A DNA stretch of 64,000 nucleotides from Micrococcaceae bacterium RIT 802 (GCA_016892645.1 JAFEMX010000014.1:35881-99880); one strand, 5' to 3'. Counted from the first letter of the stretch, positions 24,047 through 37,562 are shown. The notes: generated by a model not told the origin, from the letters alone. Numbers and translations: made by a program.

Positions 24047-24808
24047 GTGGAATTCGAGAAACGGTATGTGGCCCTGGGGGATTCATTCACGGAAGGCGTC
24101 GGCGACGACGACCCGACCCGCCCCAACGGGGTGCGCGGCTGGGCGGACCGGGTGGCCGAACAGCTGAGCGCCGCCGACCCGGACTGGGGCTACGCGAACC
24201 TGGCGATCCGCGGCAAGAAGATCCGCCAGGTCATCGACGAGCAGCTCGAGGCCGCCCTGGCCCTGCAGCCGACCCTGGTCACGCTCTACGCCGGCGGCAA
24301 CGACATCCTGCGCCCGCGCGTGGACATCGACGCGCTCATGGCCGGGTACGACGACATGGTGCGCCGCCTGCGGGAGGCCGGAGCCGCCGTCGTGCTGTTC
24401 ACCGGGTTCGACTCCGCGGCCTCGGCCGTCTTCGGCACCACACGCGGCCGGACCGCGATCTACAACGAATGGGTGCGCGAGGCCGCCGACCGGCATGGCG
24501 CGGTCATCGCCGACTACTGGCGGTGGCGCGAGTTCAGCGACCTGCGCTACTGGGCCCGGGACCGCCTGCACATGGGCACGCCCGGGCACCTGCTGATGGC
24601 CAAGAAGGTGCTCGGCGTGCTGGAGGCCACCGACGCCATCGAGACCCCGGAACTCGAAACCGCGCCGTCCCGGACCCGGCGGGCCCGGATGCAGGAGGAC
24701 GCCCGCTGGGCGCGCGAACACGTGGTCCCGTGGGTCAAACGCCGGCTGACCGGGACCTCATCCGGCGACGCGCTCAGCCCGCGCTACCCCGGGTACGTCC
24801 GGCTGTAG
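24047..24808 (+). CDS. SGNH/GDSL-family hydrolase
   Basis: The 253-residue product is an SGNH esterase/lipase. The nucleophile block is VALGDSFTEGVGD near residue 12, the block III Asn is in LYAGGNDI near 84, and the catalytic Asp/His pair is in RDRLHMGTPGH near 180. There is no signal peptide, so it is cytoplasmic. Homologous actinobacterial proteins are usually of unknown substrate. It starts at GTG 24047; no other start keeps the strand before GDS. It stands alone on its strand, converging with the ABM-domain gene. Confidence 0.9.
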   Translation: MEFEKRYVALGDSFTEGVGDDDPTRPNGVRGWADRVAEQLSAADPDWGYANLAIRGKKIRQVIDEQLEAALALQPTLVTLYAGGNDILRPRVDIDALMAGYDDMVRRLREAGAAVVLFTGFDSAASAVFGTTRGRTAIYNEWVREAADRHGAVIADYWRWREFSDLRYWARDRLHMGTPGHLLMAKKVLGVLEATDAIETPELETAPSRTRRARMQEDARWAREHVVPWVKRRLTGTSSGDALSPRYPGYVRL

Positions 24809-24836
24809 GACGGCGCGTGGAGCGGCCCGGGCCCGG

Positions 24837-25139
24837 TCAATCGCGGAGCGGGGAGCCGACGACGTCGAACCGCAGGCCGCCGAACTCGCCGGAGAGCAGT
24901 GGCCGGGCGGCGGCGATCGCCGCCTGGACCTCGGGCAACGCGAGCGAGTCCCGGTGCGCCGCCTCACTGACCCAGAGTTCGATCACGTAGACGGTGTCGG
25001 GATGTCCGTCGTCGACACCGACCTCGTAGGCGAGGCACCCGATGCTGCCCAGCACATCGCTGCGCCAGGTCAAGTGGGCGACCAGTTCGTCGCGCTTGCC
25101 GGGGACGGTTCCGAGGGTTCCCACGTTGGCGAAAGTCAT
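24837..25139 (-). CDS. Antibiotic-biosynthesis-monooxygenase (ABM) domain protein
   Basis: The 100-residue product is a single ABM/dimeric alpha-beta barrel domain: VGTLGTVPGKRDELVAHL at the start, CLAYEVGVDDGHPDTVYVIELW in the middle strand pair and SEAAHRDSLALPEVQAAI as the second helix. Small members include quinol monooxygenase YgiN and many of unknown function. The ATG at 25139 gives the standard size. It is divergent from the VIT1-like gene. No cofactor or substrate can be named. Confidence 0.82.
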   Translation of the reverse strand: MTFANVGTLGTVPGKRDELVAHLTWRSDVLGSIGCLAYEVGVDDGHPDTVYVIELWVSEAAHRDSLALPEVQAAIAAARPLLSGEFGGLRFDVVGSPLRD

Positions 25140-25192
25140 GCCTTCAGCGTAGCGCTGGCCCGCCGCGCGGCCGTGGTGGTTGACTGGACCGC

Positions 25193-25927
25193 ATGAGCAG
25201 CCTGTCAGAGCCCGCACCCCATGCCGACGAGCCGCACGACTCCTCCGGACTTGCCGAGCGGCTGAACTGGTTGCGCGCAGGCGTCCTGGGGGCCAACGAC
25301 GGGATCGTCTCGACGGCCGCCGTCGTCGTCGGCGTGGCCGGGGCGACCACCGCCACCGGGCCCATCCTCGCCGCCGGGGCCGCCGCCCTGATCGGCGGCG
25401 CGGTCTCCATGGCGTTGGGTGAATACGTCTCGGTGTCCAGCTCATCCGATTCGCAGAAGGCGCTGATCGCCACGGAGCGCCGGGAGCTGGCGGAGATGCC
25501 GGAGGAGGAGTTCGCCGAACTGGCCTACCTCTACGAGCAGAAGGGCCTCAGCGCCGAGACGGCGGGCGCGGTCGCCCGGGAGCTCACCGCCCACGACGCG
25601 CTCGGCGCGCATCTGGACGTCGAACTGAACATCGACCCCGACGAGGTCGTCAGCCCATGGAACGCTGCGGTGGCTTCGGCGGTGTCCTTCACCATCGGGG
25701 CGTTGCTGCCGTTCCTCACGGCCGTCCTGTTGCCCGCCGAGTGGAAGATCCCGGTGACGTTCGTGGCGGTGCTGGTGGCGCTGGCGGTTACCGGCGGGCT
25801 GGGCGCCCGGTTGGGTCGGGCGCCGATGGTGCGTCCCATCGTGCGGGTGGTCATCGGCGGGATGCTGGCGCTGGGCGCCACGTTCCTCATCGGCACCTGG
25901 CTGGGCAGCAGCGGGGCACTCGGCTAG
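25193..25927 (+). CDS. VIT1/CCC1-family Fe2+/Mn2+ transporter
   Basis: The 244-residue membrane protein matches the VIT family: LNWLRAGVLGANDGIVSTAAVVVGVAGA is the first helix with the family GxNDGIxS motif, and GGAVSMALGEYVSVSSSSDSQ follows. The cytoplasmic metal-binding helices (EEEFAELAYLYEQKGLS to DALGAHLDVELNID) precede three more membrane segments. These proteins move Fe2+ or Mn2+ out of the cytoplasm, to a compartment in eukaryotes and outward in bacteria. Its stop overlaps that of the convergent permease. No metal box is visible upstream. Confidence 0.9.
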   Translation: MSSLSEPAPHADEPHDSSGLAERLNWLRAGVLGANDGIVSTAAVVVGVAGATTATGPILAAGAAALIGGAVSMALGEYVSVSSSSDSQKALIATERRELAEMPEEEFAELAYLYEQKGLSAETAGAVARELTAHDALGAHLDVELNIDPDEVVSPWNAAVASAVSFTIGALLPFLTAVLLPAEWKIPVTFVAVLVALAVTGGLGARLGRAPMVRPIVRVVIGGMLALGATFLIGTWLGSSGALG

Positions 25928-27405
25928 CGGCGGGAGGAGGCCCCGACGTCGTACCCGGAGGCCACGGTGGAGCGTCGCCGGCCATAGGCCAGGTAGACCC
26001 CGGCACCCAGGACCATCCAGCAGCCGAACACGATCCAGGTCAGCGAGCCCAGGTTGACCATGAGGAACACGCAGCCGGCAACTGCCAGGATCGGCGTCAC
26101 CGGGTAGAACGGCACGCGGAACGTGCGCGGCAGGTCGGGGCGGTTGCGGCGCAGGTAGATCACCGACAGGCTGACCAGGCTGAAGGCGAAGAGCGTGCCG
26201 ATGCTGGTGGCGTCGGCCAACTGGCCCAGCGGGACCAGGCCGGCGGTGAGCGCGATGGTGCCACCGGTGATCAACGTGTTCAGCACCGGGGTCCCGGTCC
26301 GTGGATGCAGCTTGCCGAACACCCGCGGGACCATGCCGTCGCGCGACATGGCCACCAGCACGCGGGTCTGCCCGTAGAGCACCGTGATGACGATGCTGAC
26401 GATCGCCACGACCGCGCCGACGGAGAAGACGAGCGCGACCCAGGCCTGCCCGGTAATCTCCTCGAGGACCTGCACCAGGGCCGCCTCCTTGCCGATGAAC
26501 CACTGCCAGTCCTTCGCCCCCACGGCGGCAACGGCGACCAGGATGTAGAGCACCGTGACGATGATCATCGAGGCGATGATCGCCCGGGGCAGGTCGCGCT
26601 GCGGGTTCACCGCCTCCTCTCCGGCGGTCGATGCCGCGTCGAAGCCGATGTAGGAGAAGAACAGGCGCGAGGCAGCGGCCGAAACCCCTGCGGTGCCCAT
26701 CGGCAGCAGCGGGGCGAAGTTGCCGGTGTGGAAGGCACTGAAGGCGATGACGACGAAGAAGATGAGCACGGCGATCTTCAGGAACACCAACACCGTGTTC
26801 ACCGTGGCGGACTCCTTGGCCCCGCGCATCAGCAGGACCATGGCCAAAAGGACCACGACGACGGCGGGGATGTTGAATACGCCCCCATCGGGCCCTGGAG
26901 GGTTGGTCAGGGCGGCGGGCAGCGAGACGTCGAACGCGCCGGCCAGCTCGTTGACGTATTCGCCGGCACCGACGGCGATGGCGGCCACCGATACCCCGTA
27001 TTCGAGGATCAGGCACCAGCCGCAGATCCAGGCCAGGCCCTCGCCCATGGTGGCGTAGGTGTACGAATAGCTCGACCCGGAAACGGGGACGGCGCCGGCC
27101 ATCTCCGCGTACGACAGCGCTGCCAGCAGGGCGGCGATCCCGGCGATCGTGAAGGAGATCCACACGGCGGGCCCAGCCAACGGCACCGAGGAGCCCAGGA
27201 CCACGAAGATCCCGGTGCCCAACGTGGCGCCGACGCTGATCATCGTCAGCTGCAGCACGCCCAGGGTGCGGCGCATCGTTCCACCGCCGGAACCGTGCCC
27301 GGCCTCGGCGCTCAATGCCTCGACGTCCTTGCGCAGCAACAGCTGGCGGCCCAGGGGCAGCCGGGGTCGGGGGTCCGGGGCGGGGCGGTCGGCGGATGCC
27401 TGCAT
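25924..27405 (-). CDS. APC-superfamily amino acid permease (CAT/YhdG type)
   Basis: The 493-residue protein has about twelve to thirteen membrane helices. After a 45-residue cytoplasmic N-terminus, the segment [20 protein letters not shown] is the helix 1 unwound substrate site of cationic-amino-acid-transporter relatives, and [19 protein letters not shown] is the matching helix 3 region. It probably imports amino acids by proton symport; specificity is unknown. It is divergent from the glycine operon with about 200 bases between, and its 3' end overlaps that of the VIT1-like gene by four bases. Confidence 0.9.
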   Translation of the reverse strand: MQASADRPAPDPRPRLPLGRQLLLRKDVEALSAEAGHGSGGGTMRRTLGVLQLTMISVGATLGTGIFVVLGSSVPLAGPAVWISFTIAGIAALLAALSYAEMAGAVPVSGSSYSYTYATMGEGLAWICGWCLILEYGVSVAAIAVGAGEYVNELAGAFDVSLPAALTNPPGPDGGVFNIPAVVVVLLAMVLLMRGAKESATVNTVLVFLKIAVLIFFVVIAFSAFHTGNFAPLLPMGTAGVSAAASRLFFSYIGFDAASTAGEEAVNPQRDLPRAIIASMIIVTVLYILVAVAAVGAKDWQWFIGKEAALVQVLEEITGQAWVALVFSVGAVVAIVSIVITVLYGQTRVLVAMSRDGMVPRVFGKLHPRTGTPVLNTLITGGTIALTAGLVPLGQLADATSIGTLFAFSLVSLSVIYLRRNRPDLPRTFRVPFYPVTPILAVAGCVFLMVNLGSLTWIVFGCWMVLGAGVYLAYGRRRSTVASGYDVGASSRR

Positions 27406-27544
27406 GGCGCGTCCTCAGCGGGCTCGGTGGGCCCGGGGTCGGTGGTGGTTGCCGGATCGCGGCAACGGCCGAGGGTGGAAAGGGTCGGCTCATATTTTTG
27501 CACTACCCTGCATGGTTGCAAAAACGCGGTACGGGCCGCTGCGC

Positions 27545-27574
27545 TTGTCTGTGGTGTGGATCTCGCCGTATCAT
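27545..27574 (+). promoter_or_regulatory. Candidate promoter of the glycine operon
   Basis: TTGTCT at 27545-27550 and TATCAT at 27569-27574 are separated by 18 bases and resemble a vegetative sigma-70-type promoter. They lie about 37 bases before the first aptamer of the glycine riboswitch, so a transcript starting near 27581 would include the whole element. Confidence 0.5.
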
Positions 27575-27610
27575 GGAGGGGTGTCCGCGAGGGCACACGC
27601 CAATGACATG

Positions 27611-27815
27611 CGGCGGGAGAGTCCCGTTCAGAACCACTGGCGGGCGCCGTAGGAGCAATACCCTCCCCGGGAATCTCTCAGGCATCCGTACCGCCGCGCA
27701 GAGGCAACTCTGGAAAGAAGCAGCACCCCTCGGGGTGCACTCACCGACGGTGCAAGCCACGTCCGGGACACCGGGCACGGCGGAATCTCTCAGGTCCAAT
27801 ACAGAGTCGGGGAGG
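27611..27815 (+). promoter_or_regulatory. Tandem glycine riboswitch (gcvT element)
   Basis: Two aptamers are recognisable. The first has GGCGGGAGAG near 27612, CGCCGTAGGAGCAA near 27645 and GGAATCTCTCAGGC near 27669, ending with GCAGAGGCAACTCTGGA. The second has ACGGTGCAAG near 27747 and GGAATCTCTCAGG near 27782, ending about 27815. These conserved blocks are diagnostic of the class, which usually turns genes on when glycine is abundant. The coding region of gcvP begins 55 bases downstream. Confidence 0.92.
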
Positions 27816-27869
27816 AACCGAAGCTCATTCGGCGTGCACCGCACACCGACCACACTTGGAGTTCCCCTG

Positions 27870-30755
<2,886 letters not shown>

Positions 30756-30792
30756 CCCGGATCCCCGGCACCCGACGAAAGGCGGACTCCCC

Positions 30793-31920
30793 GTGAGCAC
30801 CGAAACCACCACCATGCCGAAGCAGACGCCCCTGCACGGCGAACACGCAATCCTGGGCGCGAACTTCACCGACTTCGGCGGCTGGGACATGCCGCTGAAG
30901 TACGGCTCCGAGCTCGCCGAGCACCAGGCCGTCCGCGAGGCCGCGGGTCTCTTCGACCTCTCCCACATGGGCGAGGTCCGGGTCGAGGGACCCGACGCGG
31001 CCACGTTCCTGAACACCGCGCTGGCCGGCAACCTGGCCGTCATGAAGGTCGGCAAGGCCAAGTACTCGGTGATCTGCAACGCCGAGGGCGGGATCATCGA
31101 CGACCTGATCACCTACCGCCGCGCGGAGGACCGCTTCCTGGTGGTCCCCAACGCCGGCAATGCCCCGGTGGTGGCCGCGGCCCTGGCCGAACGCGCCGCC
31201 GGGTTCGACGTCACCGTCACCGACGTCTCCGCGGACACGGCGCTGGTCGCGGTCCAGGGACCGACCGCCGAGTCGATCCTCCTCGGGCTCGTGTCCGCCG
31301 AGGACGCGGGGACCGTCACCGGCATGAAGTACTACGCCGCCGACGAGGTCACCGTGGCCGGGATCGACGTGCTGCTGGCCCGCACCGGCTACACCGGCGA
31401 GGACGGCTTCGAGCTCTACATCCCCAATGCCGACGCCGTCGCGCTGTGGAAGGCGCTGCTGGAGGCCGGTTCCGGTCGCGGGCTCATCCCCGCCGGGCTG
31501 GCCAGCCGCGACTCGCTGCGCCTGGAGGCCGGCATGCCGCTGTATGGCAACGAGTTGACCCTGGAAACCACCCCGTTCGACGCCGGACTGGGCCCGATCG
31601 TCTCCTTCAAGAAGGAGGAGGACTTCGTCGGCCGCTCCGCACTGGAAGCCAAGAAGGCCGAGGGACCGGCCCGCAAGCTCGTTGGCCTGAAGGGACTCGG
31701 GCGCCGGGCGGGTCGTTCACACTACGCTGTGCTGAAGGACGGCAACGTCGTCGGCGAGGTCACCTCGGGACAGCCCAGCCCCACGCTGGGATACCCGATT
31801 GCCTTGGCGTACGTCGACGTCGCCCTGACCGAGGTCGGCACCGCACTGGACGTCGACCTGCGCGGCAAGCCGCAGCCCTTCGAGGTCGTGGACCTGCCGT
31901 TCTACAGCCGCAACAAGTAA
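30793..31920 (+). CDS. gcvT: Aminomethyltransferase, T-protein of glycine cleavage
   Basis: The 375-residue product transfers the methylene carbon from aminomethyl-lipoyl-GcvH to tetrahydrofolate and releases ammonia. Family segments are clear: [39 protein letters not shown], the folate-site region [15 protein letters not shown] and [17 protein letters not shown] 30793 follows an AAAGGCGGA site 37 bases after gcvP. Domain order and length are normal for the family. It is the second gene of the riboswitch-controlled operon. Confidence 0.96.
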   Translation: MSTETTTMPKQTPLHGEHAILGANFTDFGGWDMPLKYGSELAEHQAVREAAGLFDLSHMGEVRVEGPDAATFLNTALAGNLAVMKVGKAKYSVICNAEGGIIDDLITYRRAEDRFLVVPNAGNAPVVAAALAERAAGFDVTVTDVSADTALVAVQGPTAESILLGLVSAEDAGTVTGMKYYAADEVTVAGIDVLLARTGYTGEDGFELYIPNADAVALWKALLEAGSGRGLIPAGLASRDSLRLEAGMPLYGNELTLETTPFDAGLGPIVSFKKEEDFVGRSALEAKKAEGPARKLVGLKGLGRRAGRSHYAVLKDGNVVGEVTSGQPSPTLGYPIALAYVDVALTEVGTALDVDLRGKPQPFEVVDLPFYSRNK

Positions 31921-31960
31921 CGCCCACCCGTACTGGATCCCAGAGACAAAGGACAACACC

Positions 31961-32341
31961 ATGAGCAAGGTTCTTTCCACCCTCCGCTACTCCGCCGAGC
32001 ACGAGTGGGTCGACGGTTCGACCCCGACCAAGGTCGGCATCACCCAGGTCGCCGCGGACGCACTCGGGGACGTCGTGTACGTCGACCTGCCCGAGGCCGG
32101 CTCGACCGTCACCGCCGGCGAGACCTGCGGCGAAGTCGAATCCACCAAGTCGGTCTCCGACCTCTACGCGCCGGTCACCGGCACCGTCGTAGAGCTCAAC
32201 CAGGAGGCCATCGACAACCCGGCCCTGCTGAACGAGGACCCCTACGGCACCGGGTGGCTCTTCACCGTCGAGGTCTCCGAAGAGGGCCCGCTGCTCTCCG
32301 CCGCGGACTACGCCTCCGCCAACGGCGGTGACGTCGAGTGA
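31961..32341 (+). CDS. gcvH: Glycine cleavage system H-protein (lipoyl carrier)
   Basis: The 126-residue product is the shuttle that carries the aminomethyl intermediate on a lipoylated lysine, here in [13 protein letters not shown] near residue 63. [10 protein letters not shown] at the N-terminus and [12 protein letters not shown] near the C-terminus are standard H-protein blocks. An AAAGGA site precedes the ATG. Its stop overlaps the glyA start (GTGA), coupling the two. No lipoate-protein ligase or LipA/LipB gene is in the window, so lipoylation must come from elsewhere. Confidence 0.96.
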   Translation: MSKVLSTLRYSAEHEWVDGSTPTKVGITQVAADALGDVVYVDLPEAGSTVTAGETCGEVESTKSVSDLYAPVTGTVVELNQEAIDNPALLNEDPYGTGWLFTVEVSEEGPLLSAADYASANGGDVE

Positions 32342-33663
32342 CCACGACGACCGCACCCGTGGCAGCACCTTCCCTGACGGCGTCGTTGGCCGAGTTGGAT
32401 CCGGAGGTCGCTGCGCGGATCGATGCGGAGTTGGCCCGCCAGCAGGAGGGCCTGGAGATGATCGCGTCGGAGAACCACACGGCGCAGGCCGTGATGGCCG
32501 CCCAGGGTTCGGTGTTGACGAACAAGTACGCCGAGGGCTACCCGGGCCGGCGCTACTACGGCGGGTGCGAGCACGTGGACGTGATCGAGTCCCTGGCGAT
32601 CGAGCGGGTCAAGGCCCTGTTCGGTGCCGCGTTCGCGAACGTGCAGCCGCATTCGGGTGCCCAGGCGAACGCGTCGGTGATGCACGCGCTGATCCGTCCC
32701 GGTGACACGGTGATGGGGCTGAACCTGGCCCATGGCGGGCATCTGACGCACGGGATGAAGATCAACTTCTCCGGCCGCCTCTACAACATCGTCCCGTACG
32801 GGGTCGACGAGACCTCCTACGAGGTCGACATGGACCAGGTGCAGGCGCTGGCGCGCGAGCACCGGCCGAAGATGATCGTCGCCGGCTGGTCGGCGTACCC
32901 GCGGCAGCTGGATTTCGCCCGGTTCCGGGCGATCGCCGATGAGGTGGGTGCGTACCTGTTCGTGGACATGGCCCATTTCGCTGGCCTGGTCGCCGCGGGG
33001 TTGCATCCGTCGCCGGTTCCGCACGCGCATGTGGTCACGTCCACGACGCACAAGACGCTGGCCGGTCCGCGCGGCGGGATCATCCTGACCAACGACGCGG
33101 ACGTGGCGAAGAAGGTCAATTCAGCGGTGTTCCCGGGCCAGCAGGGCGGTCCGTTGGAGCATGTGATCGCGGGCAAGGCCGTCGCGTTCAAGATCGCCGC
33201 CACGCCGGAGTTCGCCGAACGCCAACAGCGCACGTTGGCCGGGGCGCGGATCCTGGCCGAACGCCTGACCGGCGACGATGTCTCGGCGCGGGGGATCAGC
33301 GTGTTGACCGGGGGCACCGACGTGCACCTGGTGTTGGTGGACCTGCGTGATTCGGTGCTCGATGGCCAGCAGGGCGAGGACCTGTTGGCCCGGGTGGGGA
33401 TCACGGTGAACCGCAACGCGGTCCCCTTTGATCCGCGTCCTCCCATGGTGACCTCGGGGTTGCGGATCGGGACCCCGGCGTTGGCCACGCGTGGATTCTC
33501 CGAAGCCGCCTTCTCCGACGTTGCCGACATCATCGCCGAGGCATTGGTGGCCGGCACTGCCGAGGGCGGTGCCGACGAGACAGTGTTGGCTTCGCTCGCG
33601 GAGCGGGTTTCCGCCCTGGCGGCGGCCCACCCGCTCTACCCGGAGCTGGCCCCGCTCTCCTGA
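32338..33663 (+). CDS. glyA: Serine hydroxymethyltransferase
   Basis: The 441-residue PLP enzyme interconverts serine and glycine with tetrahydrofolate. Landmarks are EMIASENHT near residue 42, [17 protein letters not shown] near 64, [10 protein letters not shown] near 206 and the cofactor lysine in [15 protein letters not shown] near 236. It begins with GTG overlapping the gcvH stop by four bases. In this operon it can use the methylene-THF made by GcvPTH plus a second glycine to form serine, which SdaA then deaminates. Codon use inside the gene is a little less C-biased at third positions than its neighbours. Confidence 0.96.
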   Translation: MTTTTAPVAAPSLTASLAELDPEVAARIDAELARQQEGLEMIASENHTAQAVMAAQGSVLTNKYAEGYPGRRYYGGCEHVDVIESLAIERVKALFGAAFANVQPHSGAQANASVMHALIRPGDTVMGLNLAHGGHLTHGMKINFSGRLYNIVPYGVDETSYEVDMDQVQALAREHRPKMIVAGWSAYPRQLDFARFRAIADEVGAYLFVDMAHFAGLVAAGLHPSPVPHAHVVTSTTHKTLAGPRGGIILTNDADVAKKVNSAVFPGQQGGPLEHVIAGKAVAFKIAATPEFAERQQRTLAGARILAERLTGDDVSARGISVLTGGTDVHLVLVDLRDSVLDGQQGEDLLARVGITVNRNAVPFDPRPPMVTSGLRIGTPALATRGFSEAAFSDVADIIAEALVAGTAEGGADETVLASLAERVSALAAAHPLYPELAPLS

Positions 33664-33838
33664 GCCGCGCAGCGTCGTCGGACGCAGTGCCAGCGGGCCC
33701 GGGGACTCGATTTCCCCGGGCCCGGTGCGCACCACCACCTCGACGACGTGTCACCGGGGGAGGCCCACCAGCCTCCTCCCACCCGTGGTTCCGGCCCCTG
33801 CCGCCTCCGCACCCCTCTCGTTCAAAGGAAGTACCAGC

Positions 33839-35248
33839 ATGGCCATCAGTGTCTTCGACCTCTTCTCGGTCGGCATCGGTCCCTCGAGTTCCCACACCGT
33901 CGGACCCATGCGGGCCGCCCAGCGCTTCGCGACCGGACTCGTGGAACAGAAGCTGGCAGCCGCTACCGCGGATCTGCGCATCGACGTGTACGGATCCCTC
34001 GCCGCCACCGGACGTGGCCACGGCACCTTCACCGCCGTCCTGCTGGGACTGGAGGGCTTCGAACCGGAGAACATCCTGCCGGACCAGGTCGAGGAACGCC
34101 TGGCCGACATCGCGGAGACCGGAACTCTGCGTTTCTGTGCCGAGCTCGGTGTCCAGAACGACCTGAAGTACGCGGTCGAGGACATGGTCCAACACCCGCT
34201 GACCGTGCTGCCGCGCCACACCAACGGCATCCGCTTCCAGGCGCTGGACGCCGAGGGCGGCGTGCTGCTGGACGAGACCTACTTCTCCGTCGGAGGGGGC
34301 TTCATCGTCCGCGAGGGCGACGAGGATGCGGCTGCGGCCGAACTCGACGAGGTCAACCAGGAGCTGCCCTACCCCTTCCGCACCGCCGCGGAACTGCTGG
34401 GGCACTGCCGCACCAGTGAAATGGGCATCGCCGACGTCATGCTGGCCAACGAACTGACCTACCGCAGCCGCGAGGAGATCCGCGAGGGGCTGCTGCACAT
34501 CTGGACCGTCATGGAGGAGTGCAAGGACTCCGCCATCGCCCGCGAAGGGATCCTGCCCGGTGGGCTGAAGGTCCGCCGCCGTGCCCCCGACTGGCACGAG
34601 CGCCTGAGCAAGGAGGACAAGGACCGGGATCCGCGCTACTGGCAGGAGTGGGTCAACCTCGTCGCCCTGGCGGTCAACGAGGAAAACGCCTCCGGCGGCC
34701 GGGTCGTCACCGCTCCGACCAACGGCGCAGCAGGCATCATCCCCGCCGTCATGTTCTACGCCACGCATTACCTGCCCGGCATCGAATACGCCACCGGCGC
34801 CGACAAGGAGGACATCATCGTGAAGTTCCTGCTCACCGCGGCCGCCGTCGGCGTGCTCTACAAGGAGCAGGCCTCCATCTCCGGCGCCGAGGTCGGCTGC
34901 CAGGGCGAGGTCGGGTCGGCCTCCTCGATGGCCGCCGCCGGCCTGGCGGAGGTCCTGGGCGGCAGCCCGGCCCAGGTGGAGAACGCCGCCGAGATCGCGA
35001 TGGAGCACAACCTGGGGCTGACCTGCGACCCGATCGGCGGCCTGGTGCAGATCCCGTGCATCGAACGCAACGCCATCGGCGCCTCCAAGGCAGTCAACGC
35101 CGCCAAGATGGCGCTGATGGGCGACGGCGAGCACCGTGTCTCCCTCGACGAGGTCATCGTGACCATGCGCGAGACCGGCAAGGACATGAGCGACAAGTAC
35201 AAGGAGACCGCGATGGGCGGGCTCGCCGTGAACGTCGTGGAGTGCTGA
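33839..35248 (+). CDS. sdaA: L-serine ammonia-lyase, single-chain iron-sulfur type
   Basis: The 469-residue enzyme converts L-serine to pyruvate and ammonia with a 4Fe-4S cluster. The start [19 protein letters not shown] is the beta-domain landmark, and the alpha-domain carries the cluster cysteines in [22 protein letters not shown] and IPCIERN. Both domains are fused, as in most actinobacteria and Escherichia coli SdaA. AAAGGAAG stands upstream of the ATG. Being last in the glycine operon, 175 bases after glyA, it completes a route from glycine to pyruvate, useful for detoxifying or feeding on glycine. A secondary promoter in the gap is possible. Confidence 0.95.
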   Translation: MAISVFDLFSVGIGPSSSHTVGPMRAAQRFATGLVEQKLAAATADLRIDVYGSLAATGRGHGTFTAVLLGLEGFEPENILPDQVEERLADIAETGTLRFCAELGVQNDLKYAVEDMVQHPLTVLPRHTNGIRFQALDAEGGVLLDETYFSVGGGFIVREGDEDAAAAELDEVNQELPYPFRTAAELLGHCRTSEMGIADVMLANELTYRSREEIREGLLHIWTVMEECKDSAIAREGILPGGLKVRRRAPDWHERLSKEDKDRDPRYWQEWVNLVALAVNEENASGGRVVTAPTNGAAGIIPAVMFYATHYLPGIEYATGADKEDIIVKFLLTAAAVGVLYKEQASISGAEVGCQGEVGSASSMAAAGLAEVLGGSPAQVENAAEIAMEHNLGLTCDPIGGLVQIPCIERNAIGASKAVNAAKMALMGDGEHRVSLDEVIVTMRETGKDMSDKYKETAMGGLAVNVVEC

Positions 35249-35790
35249 CCGGCCCGCCGCAGGTGCGCCGCCTGCTCCCCGGCGACGAGGAGCAGGCCCG
35301 GACCGCCCACGCCGAACTGGCCGACGAGGGATTCGATTTCCTGCTCGGGTACGACGACGGCGAGGACTTCCCGGGATATGTCGCCCGGCTCGCGCGGGAG
35401 GAACGCGGCTTGGAGCTGGCCCCCGGCCGCGTCGCGCACACCTTCCTGGTCGCGGTGGCCGACGGGGAACTCGTGGGCCGGGTGTCGCTGCGCCACGAGC
35501 TGACGCCCATGCTCGCTGCCATCGGCGGGCACATCGGCTACGCAGTGCGTCCGGCCTTCCGCCGCAGGGGATACGCGACGGCGCTGCTGCGCGCCGCGCT
35601 CCGGACCGCCCGCGGACTGGGGCTGGAACAGGTGCTGGTCACCTGCGACGAGACGAATACCGGGTCGGTCGCGGTCATCGAGCGGTGCGACGGCGTTCAC
35701 GAGGACACCGTCGAGTTGCTGCCCGGCCACGCCAAGCGGCGGTACTGGATGGCCACCGGCGGTTCGCCCTCGTCCCCGCTTCCGGGCTAG
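35242..35790 (+). CDS. GNAT family N-acetyltransferase
   Basis: The 182-residue product is a GNAT enzyme: [19 protein letters not shown] at the start, [25 protein letters not shown] as the acetyl-CoA-binding block with RRRGYA, and [19 protein letters not shown] as the helix-strand after it. It resembles a predicted acetyltransferase group with the [17 protein letters not shown]-terminal signature. The most likely start is GTG 35242, overlapping the sdaA stop by seven bases, or GTG 35263. The overlap suggests co-transcription with the glycine operon, but the substrate is unknown. Confidence 0.85.
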   Translation: MLTGPPQVRRLLPGDEEQARTAHAELADEGFDFLLGYDDGEDFPGYVARLAREERGLELAPGRVAHTFLVAVADGELVGRVSLRHELTPMLAAIGGHIGYAVRPAFRRRGYATALLRAALRTARGLGLEQVLVTCDETNTGSVAVIERCDGVHEDTVELLPGHAKRRYWMATGGSPSSPLPG

Positions 35791-35807
35791 GGTGGGTACC
35801 GAAGCGC

Positions 35808-35990
35808 ATCGTTAGGCGAGGCTTCTGCACGGACACAGGCCGCTGACCCCACGACATCGAGAGATGCCCACGGTCAGGACAGTCCTCCCCGGATTAAGGG
35901 GTGGATCCAAGCGGCTTCCGGGACACCCGGATACGCCCTGCAGTGCCGAACCCCGGACGTGGGGCGCTTCATCTTGTGGATGCGCGCTCC
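35808..35990 (+). promoter_or_regulatory. M-box magnesium riboswitch
   Basis: The sequence GTTAGGCGAGGCTTCTGCAC at 35811, then ACAGGCCGCTGACC near 35835, CATCGAGAGATGCCCACGG near 35858 and GTCCTCCCCGGATTAAGG near 35880 reproduces the conserved order of the ykoK/M-box leader. The 3' boundary is approximate. M-box RNAs switch Mg2+ transporter genes off when magnesium is high. mgtE follows on the same strand, with about 170 bases in between as the expression platform. Confidence 0.9.
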
Positions 35991-36162
35991 GGGCCGGTGG
36001 GCCCGCCGCGCCCGGCCTGCTGACCAGGGGAGGTGACCCGCACATGGACGACGGACCTTCTCCAGCGCCCGCGACCACCGCGGGCCAGCGACATCCCCCT
36101 GCGCCCGGCGCAGCCGCCACCTAGCCGCCCGGGAGGGCCGCACACCGGAGGGACCCCGGATC

Positions 36163-37521
36163 ATGAAGCAAGACAACACCCTGGATAACGCTGCCATCAG
36201 TGATGCCCTGAGGCAGGCCCTGAACCGCAAGGACCTGACCGCCGCGGCCGGCGTCGTCGCCGGGCTGTCCACCTCGCGGACACTGGACGAGCTCGAGCGG
36301 CTGAACACCCGCGACAGGGCCGTCGTCTACCGGCTGCTGGCCAAGGACCGGGCGCTGGCCGTCTTCGAACGGCTCGATGCGACCCTGCAGTCCGAACTCG
36401 TGCAGCGGCTGCAGGACGCCGACGTCGCCGAGGCCTTCGCCGGCATGACGCCCGACGACCGGGTGGCTCTGCTGGACGAGGTGCCGGCGGCAGTGGCCCG
36501 GCGGCTGATGCTGGGCCTGTCGGGCCGCCAGCGCACGCTCACCCACGCCATCCTGGGCTACGGCCAGGGATCCATCGGGCGCAGCATGAGCCCCGAGTAC
36601 ATCGCGGCGCACCCCTGGAACACCGTCGAGCAGGCGCTGTCGCGGGTGCGTGCCGGGCTCGACGAGGCCGAGACGGTCTACACGCTGCCCGTCACGGACT
36701 CCGAGCGTCGACTGGTGGGGGTCGTGAGCCTGCGGGACCTGTTGCGTGCGGACCCGGGGGACCTGGTCGGTGCCGCCATGGTCGAGCCTGAATCGGTGCC
36801 CGCGAGCCTCGACGAGGAATCCGCCGCCCGACGGTGCGCCGACCTGAAGATCCTGGCTCTGCCGGTCGTCGACGCCGAATCACGGCTCCTGGGGATCCTG
36901 ACCGTCGACGATGCCCTGCGGATCCTGGAGGACGCCGAGTCGGAGGATGCCGCCCGAAGCGGTGGCAGCGAGCCGCTGCGTCGCCCCTACCTGGCCACGC
37001 CCGTGTGGGCCATCGTGAAATCGAGGGTGGTATGGCTGCTGGTCCTGGCCGTGGGCGCGACCCTGACCGTCCAGGTGTTGGCGGCCTTCGAGGCCACCCT
37101 CGAGCAGCAGGTGGTGCTCTCCCTGTTCATCCCGCTGTTGATCGGCACGGGCGGCAACACCGGGAACCAGGCCGCCACGACGGTGACCCGGGCGTTGGCC
37201 CTCGGTGACGTGAGGACCCGTGACATCTTCCGCATCCTGACCCGCGAGGTCCGCGTCGGTGCGACCCTGGGCCTGCTGCTCGGTGCCGCCGGTTTCCTGC
37301 TGGCCGGGCTCGTCTATTCACCCGGGCTCGGCTGGGTGATCGGGCTGACCTTGTTGGGGATCTGCACCGTGGCCGCAGCGGTCGGGGGCATGATGCCGCT
37401 GCTGGGCAAGGCACTTCGTGCCGACCCCGCGGTGTTCTCCAACCCCTTCATCAGCACCTTCGTCGACGCGGCCGGCCTGGTGCTGTATTTCCTGGTGGCT
37501 ACCTCGGTCCTGGGGCTCTGA
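36163..37521 (+). CDS. mgtE: Magnesium transporter/channel MgtE
   Basis: The 452-residue protein has the MgtE order: N-domain (about 10-130, with LEAF-type repeats around DRAVVYRLLAKDRALAVFERL), two CBS domains (about 138-260, VVSLRDLLRA and ILTVDDALRIL), a plug helix, and five membrane helices from about 285. The pore signature is LIGTGGNTGNQAATTVTRALA near residue 330. The CBS and N-domains sense cytosolic Mg2+ and gate the channel. GGAGGGA precedes the ATG. Expression is further controlled by the M-box leader just upstream. Confidence 0.95.
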   Translation: MKQDNTLDNAAISDALRQALNRKDLTAAAGVVAGLSTSRTLDELERLNTRDRAVVYRLLAKDRALAVFERLDATLQSELVQRLQDADVAEAFAGMTPDDRVALLDEVPAAVARRLMLGLSGRQRTLTHAILGYGQGSIGRSMSPEYIAAHPWNTVEQALSRVRAGLDEAETVYTLPVTDSERRLVGVVSLRDLLRADPGDLVGAAMVEPESVPASLDEESAARRCADLKILALPVVDAESRLLGILTVDDALRILEDAESEDAARSGGSEPLRRPYLATPVWAIVKSRVVWLLVLAVGATLTVQVLAAFEATLEQQVVLSLFIPLLIGTGGNTGNQAATTVTRALALGDVRTRDIFRILTREVRVGATLGLLLGAAGFLLAGLVYSPGLGWVIGLTLLGICTVAAAVGGMMPLLGKALRADPAVFSNPFISTFVDAAGLVLYFLVATSVLGL

Positions 37522-37524
37522 CTA

Positions 37525-37562
37525 GGGCACGACCGACCGGTGCCCGCTGCGTGATCGTGCCC
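37525..37562 (+). terminator. Hairpin after mgtE
   Basis: GGGCACGA (37525-37532) and TCGTGCCC (37555-37562) are perfect inverted repeats immediately after the mgtE stop, with a 22-base loop and no T run. It may be a factor-assisted terminator. Confidence 0.45.

Noticed and set aside
25442..27493. A 683-codon minus-strand frame over the VIT1-like and permease genes
   Set aside because: It covers two clear genes in other frames and is low-complexity Arg/Pro/Gly sequence.
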